Of a DNA stretch of 64,000 bases, positions 54,886-63,449 are shown piece after piece; within the stretch, counting starts at the first letter, position 1, and every line of letters begins with the position of its first letter. The DNA is taken from contig NZ_LANI01000004.1 in assembly GCF_000982415.1 (NCBI RefSeq), positions 248,001-312,000 on the forward strand. The letters are read 5' to 3'. The translations under genes were made by a program, and so were the position numbers. The notes beneath the pieces were generated by a model, which worked only from the letters and a program-made list of their open reading frames with translations, did no database searches and had not been told where the DNA came from. Source of the stretch: Kiloniella litopenaei (lineage in GTDB: Bacteria; Pseudomonadota; Alphaproteobacteria; Kiloniellales; Kiloniellaceae).

Positions 54886-55338
54886 ATGATCAAAACAGAT
54901 CTCCTTCATTTTGAACAGCTTTCCACGGAACAGCTTTATCAGATTTTACAACTTCGTTCGGATATCTTTGTTCTCGAACAGACATCCCTATACCGGGATA
55001 TGGATGGGCAAGATACAGTTGCCTGGCATGTTCTTGCTGCTGATGATGAGGGCCACCTTGTTGGCGTTCTCCGCATTCTGAAAGATCCTAAAGATCACAG
55101 CTGTTACAAGATTGGACGGGTCGCGGTTGCTAAGGCAGCGAGAGGGCAGGGGATCGCTGTTGATTTAATGGAGCGGGCACACAGCTTTATTGCCAAGCAG
55201 GACGCTGCCGAAAGGATTGAGATTTCAGCACAGCAACATTTGCAGAAGTTTTACAATAGCCTTGGTTATGTTACCGTTTCTGAAGAACCTTATGATGATG
55301 CGGGTATACCACACGTAGACATGATCCGGGCTGTATAA
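54886..55338 (+). CDS. ElaA-like GNAT acetyltransferase
   Basis: The 150-residue protein carries LRSDIFVLEQTSLYRDMDGQD, close to the LRxxVFVVEQ-x-YxDxDGxD signature of the ElaA group (cited in part: RSDIFVLEQTSLYRDMDGQD). The acetyl-CoA loop is RVAVAKAARGQGIAVDLM, and the C-terminal EISAQQHLQKFYNSLGYV is typical of GNATs. The substrate is unknown. It follows ssb after a terminator, so it needs its own promoter. Confidence 0.9.
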   Translation: MIKTDLLHFEQLSTEQLYQILQLRSDIFVLEQTSLYRDMDGQDTVAWHVLAADDEGHLVGVLRILKDPKDHSCYKIGRVAVAKAARGQGIAVDLMERAHSFIAKQDAAERIEISAQQHLQKFYNSLGYVTVSEEPYDDAGIPHVDMIRAV

Positions 55339-55596
55339 AATGGTGGAAAATTGTCCCTTGACAAATTAAAATAAAGTAGAATTTGTTGATTTGAGGTCGG
55401 GATCAAAAAATTATTTAAATTCAACCCTGTAGAACGGTATTTTTCCCTCTCTTTTTACACACATTTTGTTGTGGCTCTGCGATGAATTTGTTACATTTCA
55501 TGTGATTTTTTTTACGCCTGAAATAACTGGTGTTTTGGCTTTGTGCTGTTCCCGGTTTTAGAGGGCATTTCTGTTAAACAGAAACAGGATAATTAC

Positions 55597-58419
55597 GTGA
55601 CTTCGAACTCTGATACATCATCCGATAATCTGGATATTTTTCCGGTAACAATTGAAGACGAAATGAAGCGGTCGTACCTCGATTACGCCATGAGCGTTAT
55701 CGTGTCGCGTGCGCTTCCCGACGTCAGGGATGGCCTTAAACCGGTACACCGTCGTATTCTCTATGCGATGAAAGAGTCCGGTTACGACTGGAACAGAGCT
55801 TATCGTAAGTCTGCCCGTATTGTCGGGGACGTGATGGGGCAGTATCACCCGCATGGTGACCAGGCCATTTACGATGCAATGGTTCGTATGGCGCAGGATT
55901 TCTCTATGCGCCTGCCACTGGTTGATGGCCAGGGTAACTTTGGGTCCATGGATGGCGATCCACCCGCGGCGATGCGTTATACGGAATCCCGTCTGCAACG
56001 GGTTTCCAGCGAAGCGCTTTTGGAAGACATTGACCGCGATACGGTTGATTTCCAGGACAACTATGATGAATCCACAAAAGAGCCGATTGTTCTGCCAGCC
56101 CGTTATCCGAACCTTCTGGTCAATGGTGCCGGCGGTATTGCGGTTGGTATGGCAACGAACATTCCGCCACATAACCTTGGCGAAGTGCTGGATGCCTGTT
56201 GTGCCTATGTGGATGATCCCGAGATCTCTATTGATCAGCTGAACGAGATTATCCCGGGACCTGATTTTCCAACGGGCGGTGTTATCCTTGGTCGTACGAC
56301 AATTCGCGATGCCTACCACACTGGGCGCGGTTCAATTGTTATGCGTGGTAAGGCCGAGGTTCAGGAAATCCGCAAGGACAAGATGGCGATTGTTGTTACC
56401 GAGGTTCCTTTCCAGGTCAACAAAGCCAGAATGCTAGAAAAAATCGCGGATATCGCCCGTGAGAAGACAATCGAGGGCATTACCGACATTAGGGATGAAA
56501 GCGACCGTCACGGTGTCCGCGTTGTTATTGAGTTGCGCCGCGATGTCGAGCCGGAAGTTATTCTCAATCAGCTTTATCGCTATAGCCCGCTGCAAACGTC
56601 CTTTGGCGCAAACATGTTGGCGTTGAATTCCGGTCGTCCAGAGTTGCTGGACCTGAAATCAATTATTTCGGCATTTATCGCATTCCGCGAAGAAGTCATT
56701 ACACGCCGCACAATTTTCGAACTGAATAAAGCGCGTGATCGCGCCCACCTTTTGGTTGGTTTGGCGATTGCCGTTGCGAACATTGATGAGGTTATTGAGC
56801 TTATCCGGGCTGCTTCTGATCCTGTGATCGCGCGTGAACAGCTTATGAGCCGTGCGTGGCCAGCCAAGTATGTGGAACCACTCATTAAATTGATTGATGA
56901 GCCGGGCCGTAATGTTGATGCCGATGGCAATTATTTCCTTTCCGAAGCACAGGCAAGGGCTATTCTGGAGCTGCGTCTACAGAGATTGACCGGGCTTGAG
57001 CGGGATAAGATTGCCAAGGAGTTGGAAGAGATCGCGGATCAAATTCGCTTCTATCTCGAAATACTCGCATCGCGCGAAAAGCTTCTTGGTATTCTTCGTG
57101 AAGAACTCACGGAAATGAAGGCAAAATACGCCACGCCACGCCGGACAGAAATTCTGGATGGAGTGTTCGGGTATGATGATGAGGATCTTATCCAGCGTGA
57201 AGACATGGTGGTCACGGTCAGCCATAGTGGTTACATCAAACGTGTTCCGCTAAGTACTTATCGTGCGCAGCGTCGCGGTGGTAAGGGCCGTTCAGGTATG
57301 GCAACAAGGGACGAGGATTTTGTCTCCCAGATCTTTGTTTGTAACACCCATACGCCGGTTCTGTTCTTCTCTTCCCGTGGTATGGTGTACAAGATGAAGG
57401 TTTATCGCTTGCCACCGGGAACCCCGACATCACGCGGTAAAGCCCTGGTAAACATGTTGCCTCTGCAGCCGGGTGAAACCATCTCCACAATGATGCCACT
57501 TCCCGAGAACGAGGAAGCCTGGTCAGAAATGTACGTTATGTTTGCCACATCGACTGGTGGTATTCGTCGTAACAAGCTGTCTGATTTTACCCGTGTTATG
57601 GCGAACGGTAAGATTGCCATGAAACTGGAAGATGAAGACAGCAGATTGATCGGCGTGCAGACCTGTACCGAACACGATGACATCATGCTGTCGACAGCGC
57701 GTGGCAAGTGTATCCGTTTCCCTGTGAATGGTGTTCGTGTCTTTGCGGGCCGTACATCCACTGGTGTTCGCGGAATTTCCCTGGCTGAAGGGGATTCGGT
57801 TATTTCCATGGCCATTATCAATCACATGGATGCGGATTCAGAGACCCGTGAACAGTATCTTCGTTATGCCAATGCAAAGCGTCGCAGCGAAAACGCGGAA
57901 GAGGGCGAGTTTGATCCTTCAGCGCTAGAGACAACATTGTCTCAGGAGCAGCTTGATAGCATGGCAGAAAGTGAGCAGTTTATTCTGTCTATTTCTCAAG
58001 ACGGTTTGGGTAAGCGTTCATCGTCCTATGAATACCGTGTGACCAGTCGTGGTGGTAAGGGCATTGGAAATCTTGATCTTTCCAGAGCAAAAGGAAAAGC
58101 AACGACAGTTATTTCCGTCTTCCCCATTGATGAGACAGATCACATCATGCTGGTAACTGATGGCGGCAAGCTTATTCGCTGTCCCGTGCACGATGTCAGA
58201 ATTGCAGGGCGTTCAACACGTGGCGTTAATCTGTTTAATGTTGCTGATGATGAGAAAATCGTTTCTGTATCCAGATTGGTGGATGACGGTGAAGACGAGG
58301 AAGATGAAATCCTTGAAGGTGCCGAAGGAACAGAAGGTGTTGAAGCGACCGATACGCCAGAAGTTGAGGTAGCAGAGACTGCATCTGAGGCATCTGAAGA
58401 GGAAAAGGGTGGGGAGTAA
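55597..58419 (+). CDS. gyrA: DNA gyrase subunit A
   Basis: GyrA is the breakage-reunion subunit of the type IIA topoisomerase that introduces negative supercoils. The protein has [20 protein letters not shown] at the N-terminus, the catalytic Tyr in RYTESRL, and the GyrA-box [11 protein letters not shown] at the start of a C-terminal beta-pinwheel. The quinolone region reads [12 protein letters not shown], so the position of E. coli Ser83 is Gln. I chose GTG at 55597 (940 residues) after AACAGGA, against an upstream GTG at 55543 with no ribosome site. The last 45 residues are acidic. gyrA-coaD order follows. Confidence 0.96.
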   Translation: MTSNSDTSSDNLDIFPVTIEDEMKRSYLDYAMSVIVSRALPDVRDGLKPVHRRILYAMKESGYDWNRAYRKSARIVGDVMGQYHPHGDQAIYDAMVRMAQDFSMRLPLVDGQGNFGSMDGDPPAAMRYTESRLQRVSSEALLEDIDRDTVDFQDNYDESTKEPIVLPARYPNLLVNGAGGIAVGMATNIPPHNLGEVLDACCAYVDDPEISIDQLNEIIPGPDFPTGGVILGRTTIRDAYHTGRGSIVMRGKAEVQEIRKDKMAIVVTEVPFQVNKARMLEKIADIAREKTIEGITDIRDESDRHGVRVVIELRRDVEPEVILNQLYRYSPLQTSFGANMLALNSGRPELLDLKSIISAFIAFREEVITRRTIFELNKARDRAHLLVGLAIAVANIDEVIELIRAASDPVIAREQLMSRAWPAKYVEPLIKLIDEPGRNVDADGNYFLSEAQARAILELRLQRLTGLERDKIAKELEEIADQIRFYLEILASREKLLGILREELTEMKAKYATPRRTEILDGVFGYDDEDLIQREDMVVTVSHSGYIKRVPLSTYRAQRRGGKGRSGMATRDEDFVSQIFVCNTHTPVLFFSSRGMVYKMKVYRLPPGTPTSRGKALVNMLPLQPGETISTMMPLPENEEAWSEMYVMFATSTGGIRRNKLSDFTRVMANGKIAMKLEDEDSRLIGVQTCTEHDDIMLSTARGKCIRFPVNGVRVFAGRTSTGVRGISLAEGDSVISMAIINHMDADSETREQYLRYANAKRRSENAEEGEFDPSALETTLSQEQLDSMAESEQFILSISQDGLGKRSSSYEYRVTSRGGKGIGNLDLSRAKGKATTVISVFPIDETDHIMLVTDGGKLIRCPVHDVRIAGRSTRGVNLFNVADDEKIVSVSRLVDDGEDEEDEILEGAEGTEGVEATDTPEVEVAETASEASEEEKGGE

Positions 58420-58452
58420 TCCTCACGTCCTGATAAAGAAGAGTTTAGGGGC

Positions 58453-58971
58453 ATGACGAAAAAACACGTTGGGCTTTATCCCGGAACCTTTGACCCTGTA
58501 ACCAAAGGGCACATGGACATCATTACCCGTGGGTGCCGTGTGGTTGACAAGCTGGTCATTGCTGTTGCGCGCAATGACCGCAAGGGACCGCTGTTCAATA
58601 CCGAAGAGCGTGTGAACATGGTTTTACATGATACAGCTCCACTGCGGGACAAGGGGTTTGAGATCGAAGTTTTGCCTTTTGACAATCTTTTGGTGAACTT
58701 TGCACGGGAAGTTGGTGCGGGGGTCATTCTGCGCGGGTTGCGTGCGGTTTCTGACTTCGAGTATGAATTTCAAATGACGGGGATGAATGCTCGCCTTGAT
58801 GCCGAAATTGAAACCGTATTCTTGATGGCTTCTGAGAAGCAGCAGTTTATTTCGTCTCGATTTGTCAAAGAGATTGGTTATCTCGGTGGTGATATCTCTT
58901 CTTTTGTCAGTGCCGAGACGAAATTGAAGCTGGAAGATAAGTTTGAAATTATGCGTAAATCCAAGGATTAA
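58453..58971 (+). CDS. coaD: Phosphopantetheine adenylyltransferase
   Basis: CoaD joins ATP and 4'-phosphopantetheine to make dephospho-CoA. The 172 residues have the nucleotidyltransferase motif LYPGTFDPVTKGHMDII (T/HxGH), RGLRAVSDFEYEFQM with the conserved Arg, and ISSRFVKEIGYLGGD at the end. Length and motifs are normal. It starts 33 nt after gyrA, a conserved pair in alphaproteobacteria. Confidence 0.96.
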   Translation: MTKKHVGLYPGTFDPVTKGHMDIITRGCRVVDKLVIAVARNDRKGPLFNTEERVNMVLHDTAPLRDKGFEIEVLPFDNLLVNFAREVGAGVILRGLRAVSDFEYEFQMTGMNARLDAEIETVFLMASEKQQFISSRFVKEIGYLGGDISSFVSAETKLKLEDKFEIMRKSKD

Positions 58972-59045
58972 TTGGCTTTTTTGCATAATTCTTCTCACTC
59001 GCTTTAAAAATATTCCTTTTTTTGGGGCAGAAGAGAAAAAGGCTG

Positions 59046-59074
59046 TTGACCGAATCAATAAGTGGTTCTATCTT
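59046..59074 (+). promoter_or_regulatory. Sigma-70 promoter of the tRNA-Lys pair
   Basis: TTGACC (59046-59051) and TATCTT (59069-59074) with a 17-nt spacer lie about 50 nt before the first tRNA-Lys. Confidence 0.6.
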
Positions 59075-59123
59075 CCGCCTCGCTTACCGCATTACACTTT
59101 AATGTCGATAAGCAAATGAGAAT

Positions 59124-59199
59124 GGGCCCTTAGCTCAGCTGGTAGAGCGTCCGACTTTTAATCGGCAGGTCACAGGTTCGAATCCTGTAGGGCCCACCA
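59124..59199 (+). tRNA. tRNA-Lys (TTT), first copy
   Basis: The 76-nt tRNA has acceptor stem GGGCCCT/AGGGCCC, D-arm TAGCTCAGCTGGTAGAGC, anticodon loop ACTTTTAAT with anticodon TTT, T-loop GGTTCGAATCC and an encoded CCA. Its sequence is identical to the second copy. Confidence 0.97.
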
Positions 59200-59236
59200 T
59201 TCTCCCCAGATTATTCTGGATTATACCATACAGAAT

Positions 59237-59312
59237 GGGCCCTTAGCTCAGCTGGTAGAGCGTCCGACTTTTAATCGGCAGGTCACAGGTTCGAATCCTG
59301 TAGGGCCCACCA
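59237..59312 (+). tRNA. tRNA-Lys (TTT), second copy
   Basis: The 76-nt sequence is identical to the first copy; matching bases extend a few nucleotides beyond both ends (AGAAT before and ATTCT after). The spacer between the copies is 37 nt, so both should be cut from one transcript. A terminator follows. Confidence 0.97.
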
Positions 59313-59325
59313 TTCTGTACAAAAC

Positions 59326-59355
59326 ACCCCGCTTTCAGGCGGGGTTTTGTTTTTC
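59326..59355 (+). terminator. Terminator of the tRNA-Lys pair
   Basis: ACCCCGC pairs with GCGGGGT around a 6-nt loop, followed by TTTGTTTTT. It lies 13 nt after the second tRNA. Confidence 0.88.
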
Positions 59356-59521
59356 TACTCTCAAAAGATCATAACTTCTCTGGCCACTTTCTTTTATCAA
59401 TACTCTTGTTCACTTTCTCGGGGAATAATAGTCTGAACAGGTGGTAGAAATGTTGATGCTTTTAACATTCTGCTGAATATGGTTATTTCAGATTAAAACA
59501 CGCTGCTTAAAAGGAAAAATC

Positions 59522-60286
59522 GTGTCCCAGAAACCACTTGGCCTGATTTGCGCTATACCAAATGAAATTCAGCATTTCGGATCGTCTTTTGAGAAGAGGG
59601 ACGAAAAGCTGATAGCAGGTTTTTCATTCTTATTGGGAAAACTGGATGGCGTTGAAACGGTGCTGGTCGAAGCGGGCATGGGCAAGGTTAATGCCGCCAT
59701 TGTTACAACATTGCTTCTCGAACAATTTAATTGCCGCACAGTCCTGTTTTCCGGGGTTGCTGGTGGTGTTGACCCTAAACTTGGGGTCGGTGATGTTATC
59801 ATTGGCGCCAAGCTCATACAGCATGACTATGGGATGATTGTGTCTGATAAGCTGACAACCTATCAGCCCGGACATTTGCCTATTCACATGCCAACCGAAA
59901 AGCTTGGGTATGATGCAGACGCCGAACTAATCGACAAGATTTTTGGTGAGTTGAAAGATTTCGAACTCCCGATTATTTCTGCGGAGGCTGCTGGTGGTAA
60001 AGCCCGCAAGCCAGCTATTACATCGGGAACCATTTTGACCGGAGATCAATTTATTGGCTGCACGGTTGCAAGAGACAGGCTTGGTAATGAATTGGGCGGT
60101 TTGGCTGTTGAGATGGAAGGTGCTGCAATTGCACAGGTAGCAGAGCACTATCAGGTGCCTTTTGTCATTGTTCGTTCGTTAAGTGATCTTGCCGGGGAAG
60201 AAAGCACCATGGACTTTGTCAAGTTTCTTGAGGAAACCGCAGGGGGCGCTGCCTTGGTACTCAGACGAATTATCCGTTTGTTATGA
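59522..60286 (+). CDS. 5'-Methylthioadenosine/S-adenosylhomocysteine nucleosidase family protein
   Basis: The enzyme cleaves the glycosidic bond of MTA or SAH, or a related nucleoside, in methionine salvage. The 254-residue PNP/UDP fold has LFSGVAGGVDPKLGVGDV, the substrate Met-Glu pair in AVEMEGAAIAQV (Glu197, Glu199) and the catalytic Asp222 in RSLSDLAG. It is longer than E. coli Pfs because of an insert near residues 100-160 with PISAEAAGGKARKPAITSG-like sequence (IISAEAAGGKARKP). The start is GTG at 59522. It overlaps the next gene by 4 nt. Confidence 0.88.
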   Translation: MSQKPLGLICAIPNEIQHFGSSFEKRDEKLIAGFSFLLGKLDGVETVLVEAGMGKVNAAIVTTLLLEQFNCRTVLFSGVAGGVDPKLGVGDVIIGAKLIQHDYGMIVSDKLTTYQPGHLPIHMPTEKLGYDADAELIDKIFGELKDFELPIISAEAAGGKARKPAITSGTILTGDQFIGCTVARDRLGNELGGLAVEMEGAAIAQVAEHYQVPFVIVRSLSDLAGEESTMDFVKFLEETAGGAALVLRRIIRLL

Positions 60287-61314
60287 GGGCTGGCGTAAAG
60301 AAGAGAGCTGTTAGCTGTAGTGTTGGCGGTTTCCTCGGGTCTCTTTTTACAATCTCAACAGGTTTTGCTGATAACAGTTCACCGCAATTTATAAGCCCCA
60401 TTGATTGTTCTGTTCCCACGGAATGTGTCATTCAAAACTATGTTGATGCACGCCCGGGGACCGGGCATCGTGACTATGCCTGTGGAACATTGAGTTACGA
60501 ACGCCATAAGGGAACAGACTTTAGGGTTCTTAGTTATGATTTGTATCGTCAGGGTGTTTCTGTGTTGGCGGCTGCTGATGGTGTTGTCGTCGGCCAAGGG
60601 AATGAGGCAAATGATGATGAGTATATTTTAAACGGAGACAATGCCGTATACCTGCAGGAAGTTGGGAACAATGTTGTTATAGATCATCCGAGTGGATGGC
60701 AAACAATCTACGCGCATCTAAAAAAGGGAACTGTCAGGGTTTCTTTAGGGGATAACGTCAAGGCAGGCGATGTTATTGGTGTTGTTGGGTTGAGCGGAAA
60801 GACAGAGTTTCCTCACCTGCATTTTCAGGTATCTCACAACAAAGGTGTCGTCGATCCCTTTACGGGACAAAAACCAGCAGGCTGTACAGTCTCGACCGAG
60901 AACTCTTTGTGGAATTTACCCGGGGGAAAAGAGTTTGAATATAAAGATACGGGGATTATAGACACAGGTTTTGCGGGGCAACCGCCTGTCCAAAAGCGAT
61001 TAGCATTTCATAGTGAACAAAAAAGGCTATTAGTAAAGAATGACCCTGATATTCTTGTGTTCTGGGGGGAGTTTTGGGGCCTAAAAATCGCTGACCGCCT
61101 TACTGTAAGGTTTAAAAACCCCAAAGGCGAAATTGTTACCGAGCAAACATCCTTAAAGGATAATCAAGCATCCTATTTAAAGTATGTAGGTAAAAAGAAA
61201 CCCAAAACCGGATGGATTCCAGGTGTGTATAGGGGCGAAATCAGATTAGAAAGATTAGTAAATGGGCAATGGGTTGTTGTTGATTACAGACAGGAAACGC
61301 ACACTTTGCCGTAA
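60283..61314 (+). CDS. M23 family metallopeptidase, exported
   Basis: The 343-residue protein has a signal sequence (about residues 1-30, GGFLGSLFTISTGFAD) and an intact M23 LytM domain. RHKGTDFRV supplies HxGxD, IYAHL and PHLHFQV supply the other catalytic and metal histidines. It should cut peptide cross-links in peptidoglycan. The C-terminal half (about 230-343) is a separate beta-rich domain with VFWGEFWGL; its role is unknown. The ATGA overlap with the nucleosidase gene suggests coupled expression, but no functional link is known. Confidence 0.9.
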   Translation: MRAGVKKRAVSCSVGGFLGSLFTISTGFADNSSPQFISPIDCSVPTECVIQNYVDARPGTGHRDYACGTLSYERHKGTDFRVLSYDLYRQGVSVLAAADGVVVGQGNEANDDEYILNGDNAVYLQEVGNNVVIDHPSGWQTIYAHLKKGTVRVSLGDNVKAGDVIGVVGLSGKTEFPHLHFQVSHNKGVVDPFTGQKPAGCTVSTENSLWNLPGGKEFEYKDTGIIDTGFAGQPPVQKRLAFHSEQKRLLVKNDPDILVFWGEFWGLKIADRLTVRFKNPKGEIVTEQTSLKDNQASYLKYVGKKKPKTGWIPGVYRGEIRLERLVNGQWVVVDYRQETHTLP

Positions 61315-61325
61315 GTTTTTGAATC

Positions 61326-61526
61326 TTAAACCTGTATATCCAGATTCTGGCCACGATCTTGGTTAGCGTTAAACTGTTTAGAATCAGCAGACGCTGCACT
61401 GTTTTCAACAGGACGCTTGGTTTCCACTGCTGCTTGTGAATTTTTTTCAGCAACGCTGATATCAATAGCTGCAGCAGGTTCAGAGAACCTAATTGTGGGT
61501 TCGAAAGATGTCGCATTAATATTCAT
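61326..61526 (-). CDS. Small hypothetical protein
   Basis: The 66-residue frame starts at the Met at 61526, preceded by an AGGA ribosome site with 8-nt spacing; a further in-frame ATG lies three codons upstream. The protein is polar and probably disordered (NINATSFEPTIRFSEPAAAI, then Ser/Ala/Asn-rich). It converges with the M23 gene. A CtrA-like site lies 25 nt upstream of its start. No family is recognised. It may be a real small gene, but coding evidence rests only on the start context and the closed frame. Confidence 0.5.
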   Translation of the reverse strand: MNINATSFEPTIRFSEPAAAIDISVAEKNSQAAVETKRPVENSAASADSKQFNANQDRGQNLDIQV

Positions 61527-61550
61527 AATTTGCATCCTGACACAAACACA

Positions 61551-61565
61551 TTAAGTAAGTCTTAA
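61551..61565. promoter_or_regulatory. CtrA-like site TTAA-N7-TTAA
   Basis: TTAA at 61551 and TTAA(C) at 61562 are separated by exactly 7 nt, the full consensus for the alphaproteobacterial cell-cycle regulator CtrA. It lies between a small minus-strand gene and DUF3126. Roughly two such matches are expected by chance in a window of this size and AT content, so this is only suggestive. Confidence 0.35.
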
Positions 61566-61652
61566 CACAATATGGGGAATTTTTTGGTGATTTAAAGGGA
61601 AAAAAACCTTTTAGTTCACTTGATGTTTCGTTAATCAGGTCCTTTAAATTTA

Positions 61653-61883
61653 ATGTCGGAGATCGGAAGCGTGGATAACAACGAAATTACCAGCGTAGAA
61701 AAATACTTGCGTCAGACTTTTGGAAATGAAGCAATTGCGCTTGATAGAAAAACAAAGAAGGCTGATTCTATTGAGGTAAGTCTGGGCGGTGAATTCATTG
61801 GCGTCATATATAAAGATGAGGAAGATGATGATCTGTCCTATTCTTTCAACATGGCGATTTTAGCTGACGATCTGCCCAAATAA
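61653..61883 (+). CDS. DUF3126 family protein
   Basis: The 76-residue protein matches the short DUF3126 family, which is confined to alphaproteobacteria (family knowledge). EKYLRQTFGNEAIAL, SIEVSLGGEFIGVIYKDEED and SYSFNMAIL are the characteristic segments. The function is unknown. The start may be ATG at 61653 or GTG at 61671. It is transcribed alone. Confidence 0.88.
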   Translation: MSEIGSVDNNEITSVEKYLRQTFGNEAIALDRKTKKADSIEVSLGGEFIGVIYKDEEDDDLSYSFNMAILADDLPK

Positions 61884-62113
61884 AATTACCAACGCGTGAA
61901 ATACCCTTTGTAAAAAATTATGAGATTGCATCCTGGGCTTTCCTGTGTGTCGTGCGGTCTGGTTAGGTTTGTTTCGGAAGTGCCCGGTGCTATATCTTGT
62001 TGATTGGCTCCGGGTATCTTGTTTTGGGACTGTGTGATTTATAATATTTTGGCTCTAGGCATGAAATCACGTAGATGCCAGAGCACTTAATATTTGAGTA
62101 TTTCCTGAATTGA

Positions 62114-62473
62114 TCATGTCCCTTTTTTTGTCGCGCACTCAATGCAAAGGGTAACTGTTGGGTCCAGTTCCAACCGTTTCAGCTGGATTTCTTCATCACA
62201 TCGTAAACAGTATCCATAGTTTCCATTTTGCAGACGCGTCAACGTGGTCTCTATTTTGCTGAGTTCTACCTGTCGGCGCCTTTCAGATTCGAGTGACATG
62301 GCCTGAGACTGTAATGCGTCCATCCGAGAAAGTCTGCCAACCTTGCTTTGGTCCAGTTCTACGATATCTCGTGATTGCTGGCTGGAGGCACGAATACCAG
62401 ATATTTCGGTTTTTCGCTTTTCCAGATCAGTGGCAATTTTCTCTAAATTGATGGTTATTTTTCGATTAGACAT
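62114..62473 (-). CDS. DksA/TraR family zinc-finger protein
   Basis: The 119-residue protein has an N-terminal coiled coil (about 8-85) and a C-terminal zinc finger with Cys89, Cys92, Cys110 and Cys113 (YCLRCDEE and LCIECATKKG). DksA and TraR act in the RNA polymerase secondary channel; this member lacks the Asp-rich coiled-coil tip of DksA (no DxxDxA; the loop region reads ELDQSKVGRLSRMDAL), and resembles the short TraR/DksA-like proteins of alphaproteobacteria. The 5' region upstream contains a long hairpin. Confidence 0.87.
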   Translation of the reverse strand: MSNRKITINLEKIATDLEKRKTEISGIRASSQQSRDIVELDQSKVGRLSRMDALQSQAMSLESERRRQVELSKIETTLTRLQNGNYGYCLRCDEEIQLKRLELDPTVTLCIECATKKGT

Positions 62474-62571
62474 GGAGCCTCGCTATCCCCGTTGAATAGC
62501 ATCATAGCAAATAAATGCCCCAATCATAATAAAATAGAGGACGGGGTATAGAACAGAACGGTGGGGGGAGA

Positions 62572-62659
62572 AAACACCCCGGAACAAAACAGGGGGACGG
62601 CCAAATGGGGGTTACCATGAACAGGCATGGTATGGCCAACGTCTCGTTCCGAGGTGTTT
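62572..62659. ncRNA. Candidate structured RNA or leader element
   Basis: An 88-nt extended hairpin can form. The outer stem AAACACC/GGTGTTT is followed, after one mismatch, by CGGAAC/GTTCCG. After an internal loop come GGCCA/TGGCC, then TACCATG/CATGGTA closing a 6-nt loop. G-rich runs on the plus strand (C-rich on the minus) occupy the asymmetric loops. Read on the minus strand it lies about 100 nt upstream of the DksA-like gene and its 3' arm ends in GTTTTCT, so it may be a leader or a small RNA on that strand. The strand is not decided. No known RNA family was recognised. Confidence 0.45.
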
Positions 62660-62744
62660 ATTGGAACATATCAAAACAAATTAGAAAAAGGTTGTGATGT
62701 TTCTGTGTCCAAACGTGTGTTTTAAATCAATAAATTAATGAAAA

Positions 62745-62759
62745 TTAACAAAGTGTTAA
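62745..62759. promoter_or_regulatory. CtrA-like site TTAA-N7-TTAA
   Basis: TTAA at 62745 and 62756 with a 7-nt spacer. A third TTAA lies at 62735. The surrounding DNA is AT-rich, which raises the chance rate. Confidence 0.3.
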
Positions 62760-62942
62760 TTTCTATTGGGCGTGATGCAAACGAAAATTGCGATAGTATT
62801 TTCGTGTGACATGGTTTGGCTTCTTTTCTGGGAGTTTTAAGTCTTAAATATTATATGGATAGAGTTTCAGACAACGATCCTTATCAACCTTAAAACTGTT
62901 TATAAATATACTTTTGTATCATTCGAATAGGCTGTCATTGAT

Positions 62943-62951
62943 TTATCCACA
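62943..62951 (+). promoter_or_regulatory. DnaA-box-like sequence
   Basis: TTATCCACA is a perfect match to the E. coli DnaA box consensus. I see no cluster of further boxes, so it is not evidence for an origin; it could be a titration or regulatory site or chance. Confidence 0.3.
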
Positions 62952-62980
62952 ACTAATTTCATTTATTTGAAATTTTTCGT

Positions 62981-63008
62981 TTGCCCTTTTGGAAAGGATC
63001 AGTATATA
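62981..63008 (+). promoter_or_regulatory. Promoter of tRNA-Leu
   Basis: TTGCCC (62981-62986) and TATATA (63003-63008) with a 16-nt spacer lie 20 nt before the tRNA 5' end. Confidence 0.5.
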
Positions 63009-63028
63009 TCCCCATCAGCAACAGCGAT

Positions 63029-63116
63029 GCGGTCGTGGCGGAATTGGTAGACGCGTAACGTTGAGGTCGTTATGGGCTAATAGCCCGTGGAGGTTCAAGT
63101 CCTCTCGACCGCACCA
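63029..63116 (+). tRNA. tRNA-Leu (GAG)
   Basis: The 88-nt class II tRNA has acceptor stem GCGGTCG/CGACCGC, anticodon loop GTTGAGGTC with anticodon GAG, a long variable arm (ATGGGCTAATAGCCCGT), T-loop GGTTCAAGTCC and encoded CCA. Confidence 0.96.
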
Positions 63117-63232
63117 AATTGGAATGTTGTTGCTTAAAAATACTTAAGGGCTCCCTGGCAATTTTATGTATTGAAATTATTTGCTTGTTTAACAGCATGT
63201 AATTAATCGGGAGCTAAGAGTTTTATAAAGAT

Positions 63233-63320
63233 GCGGCAATGGCGGAATTGGTAGACGCGCTAGCTTCAGGTGCTAGTTCCCTTTATGGGAGTGGAGGTTC
63301 AAGTCCTCTTTGCCGCACCA
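63233..63320 (+). tRNA. tRNA-Leu (CAG)
   Basis: The 88-nt class II tRNA has acceptor stem GCGGCAA/TTGCCGC, anticodon loop CTTCAGGTG with anticodon CAG, a variable arm (TTCCCTTTATGGGAGT) and encoded CCA. It shares its D and T arms with the preceding tRNA-Leu 116 nt upstream. Confidence 0.96.
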
Positions 63321-63449
63321 TATTATATCTTTGACAGATCAAGCTCTTGTCATTCTCCTTCTATATTAAAACCTTTTCCATCTGATATTTTCATGTGTAG
63401 CAAAAGCTCGCCATCAGCTTTCGAGTCTGCGAGCAAGTTTTACGATTCT

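Larger units (their letters stand above)
62474..63028. other. Gene-free region with structure and protein-binding motifs
   Basis: No convincing protein gene lies here. It holds the hairpin at 62572-62659, a CtrA-like TTAA-N7-TTAA site at 62745-62759, a perfect DnaA-box sequence TTATCCACA at 62943-62951 and a promoter at 62981-63008. The stretch from about 62700 to 62980 is strongly AT-rich. Confidence 0.6.

Noticed and set aside
55358-55382. gyrA promoter with TTGACA at 55358
   Set aside because: The -35 hexamer is perfect, but the only -10-like TAGAAT follows after 13 nt, too short for a sigma-70 promoter.
62474-63028. Replication origin
   Set aside because: There is one DnaA-box match and AT-rich DNA, but no box cluster and no neighbouring origin-linked genes.
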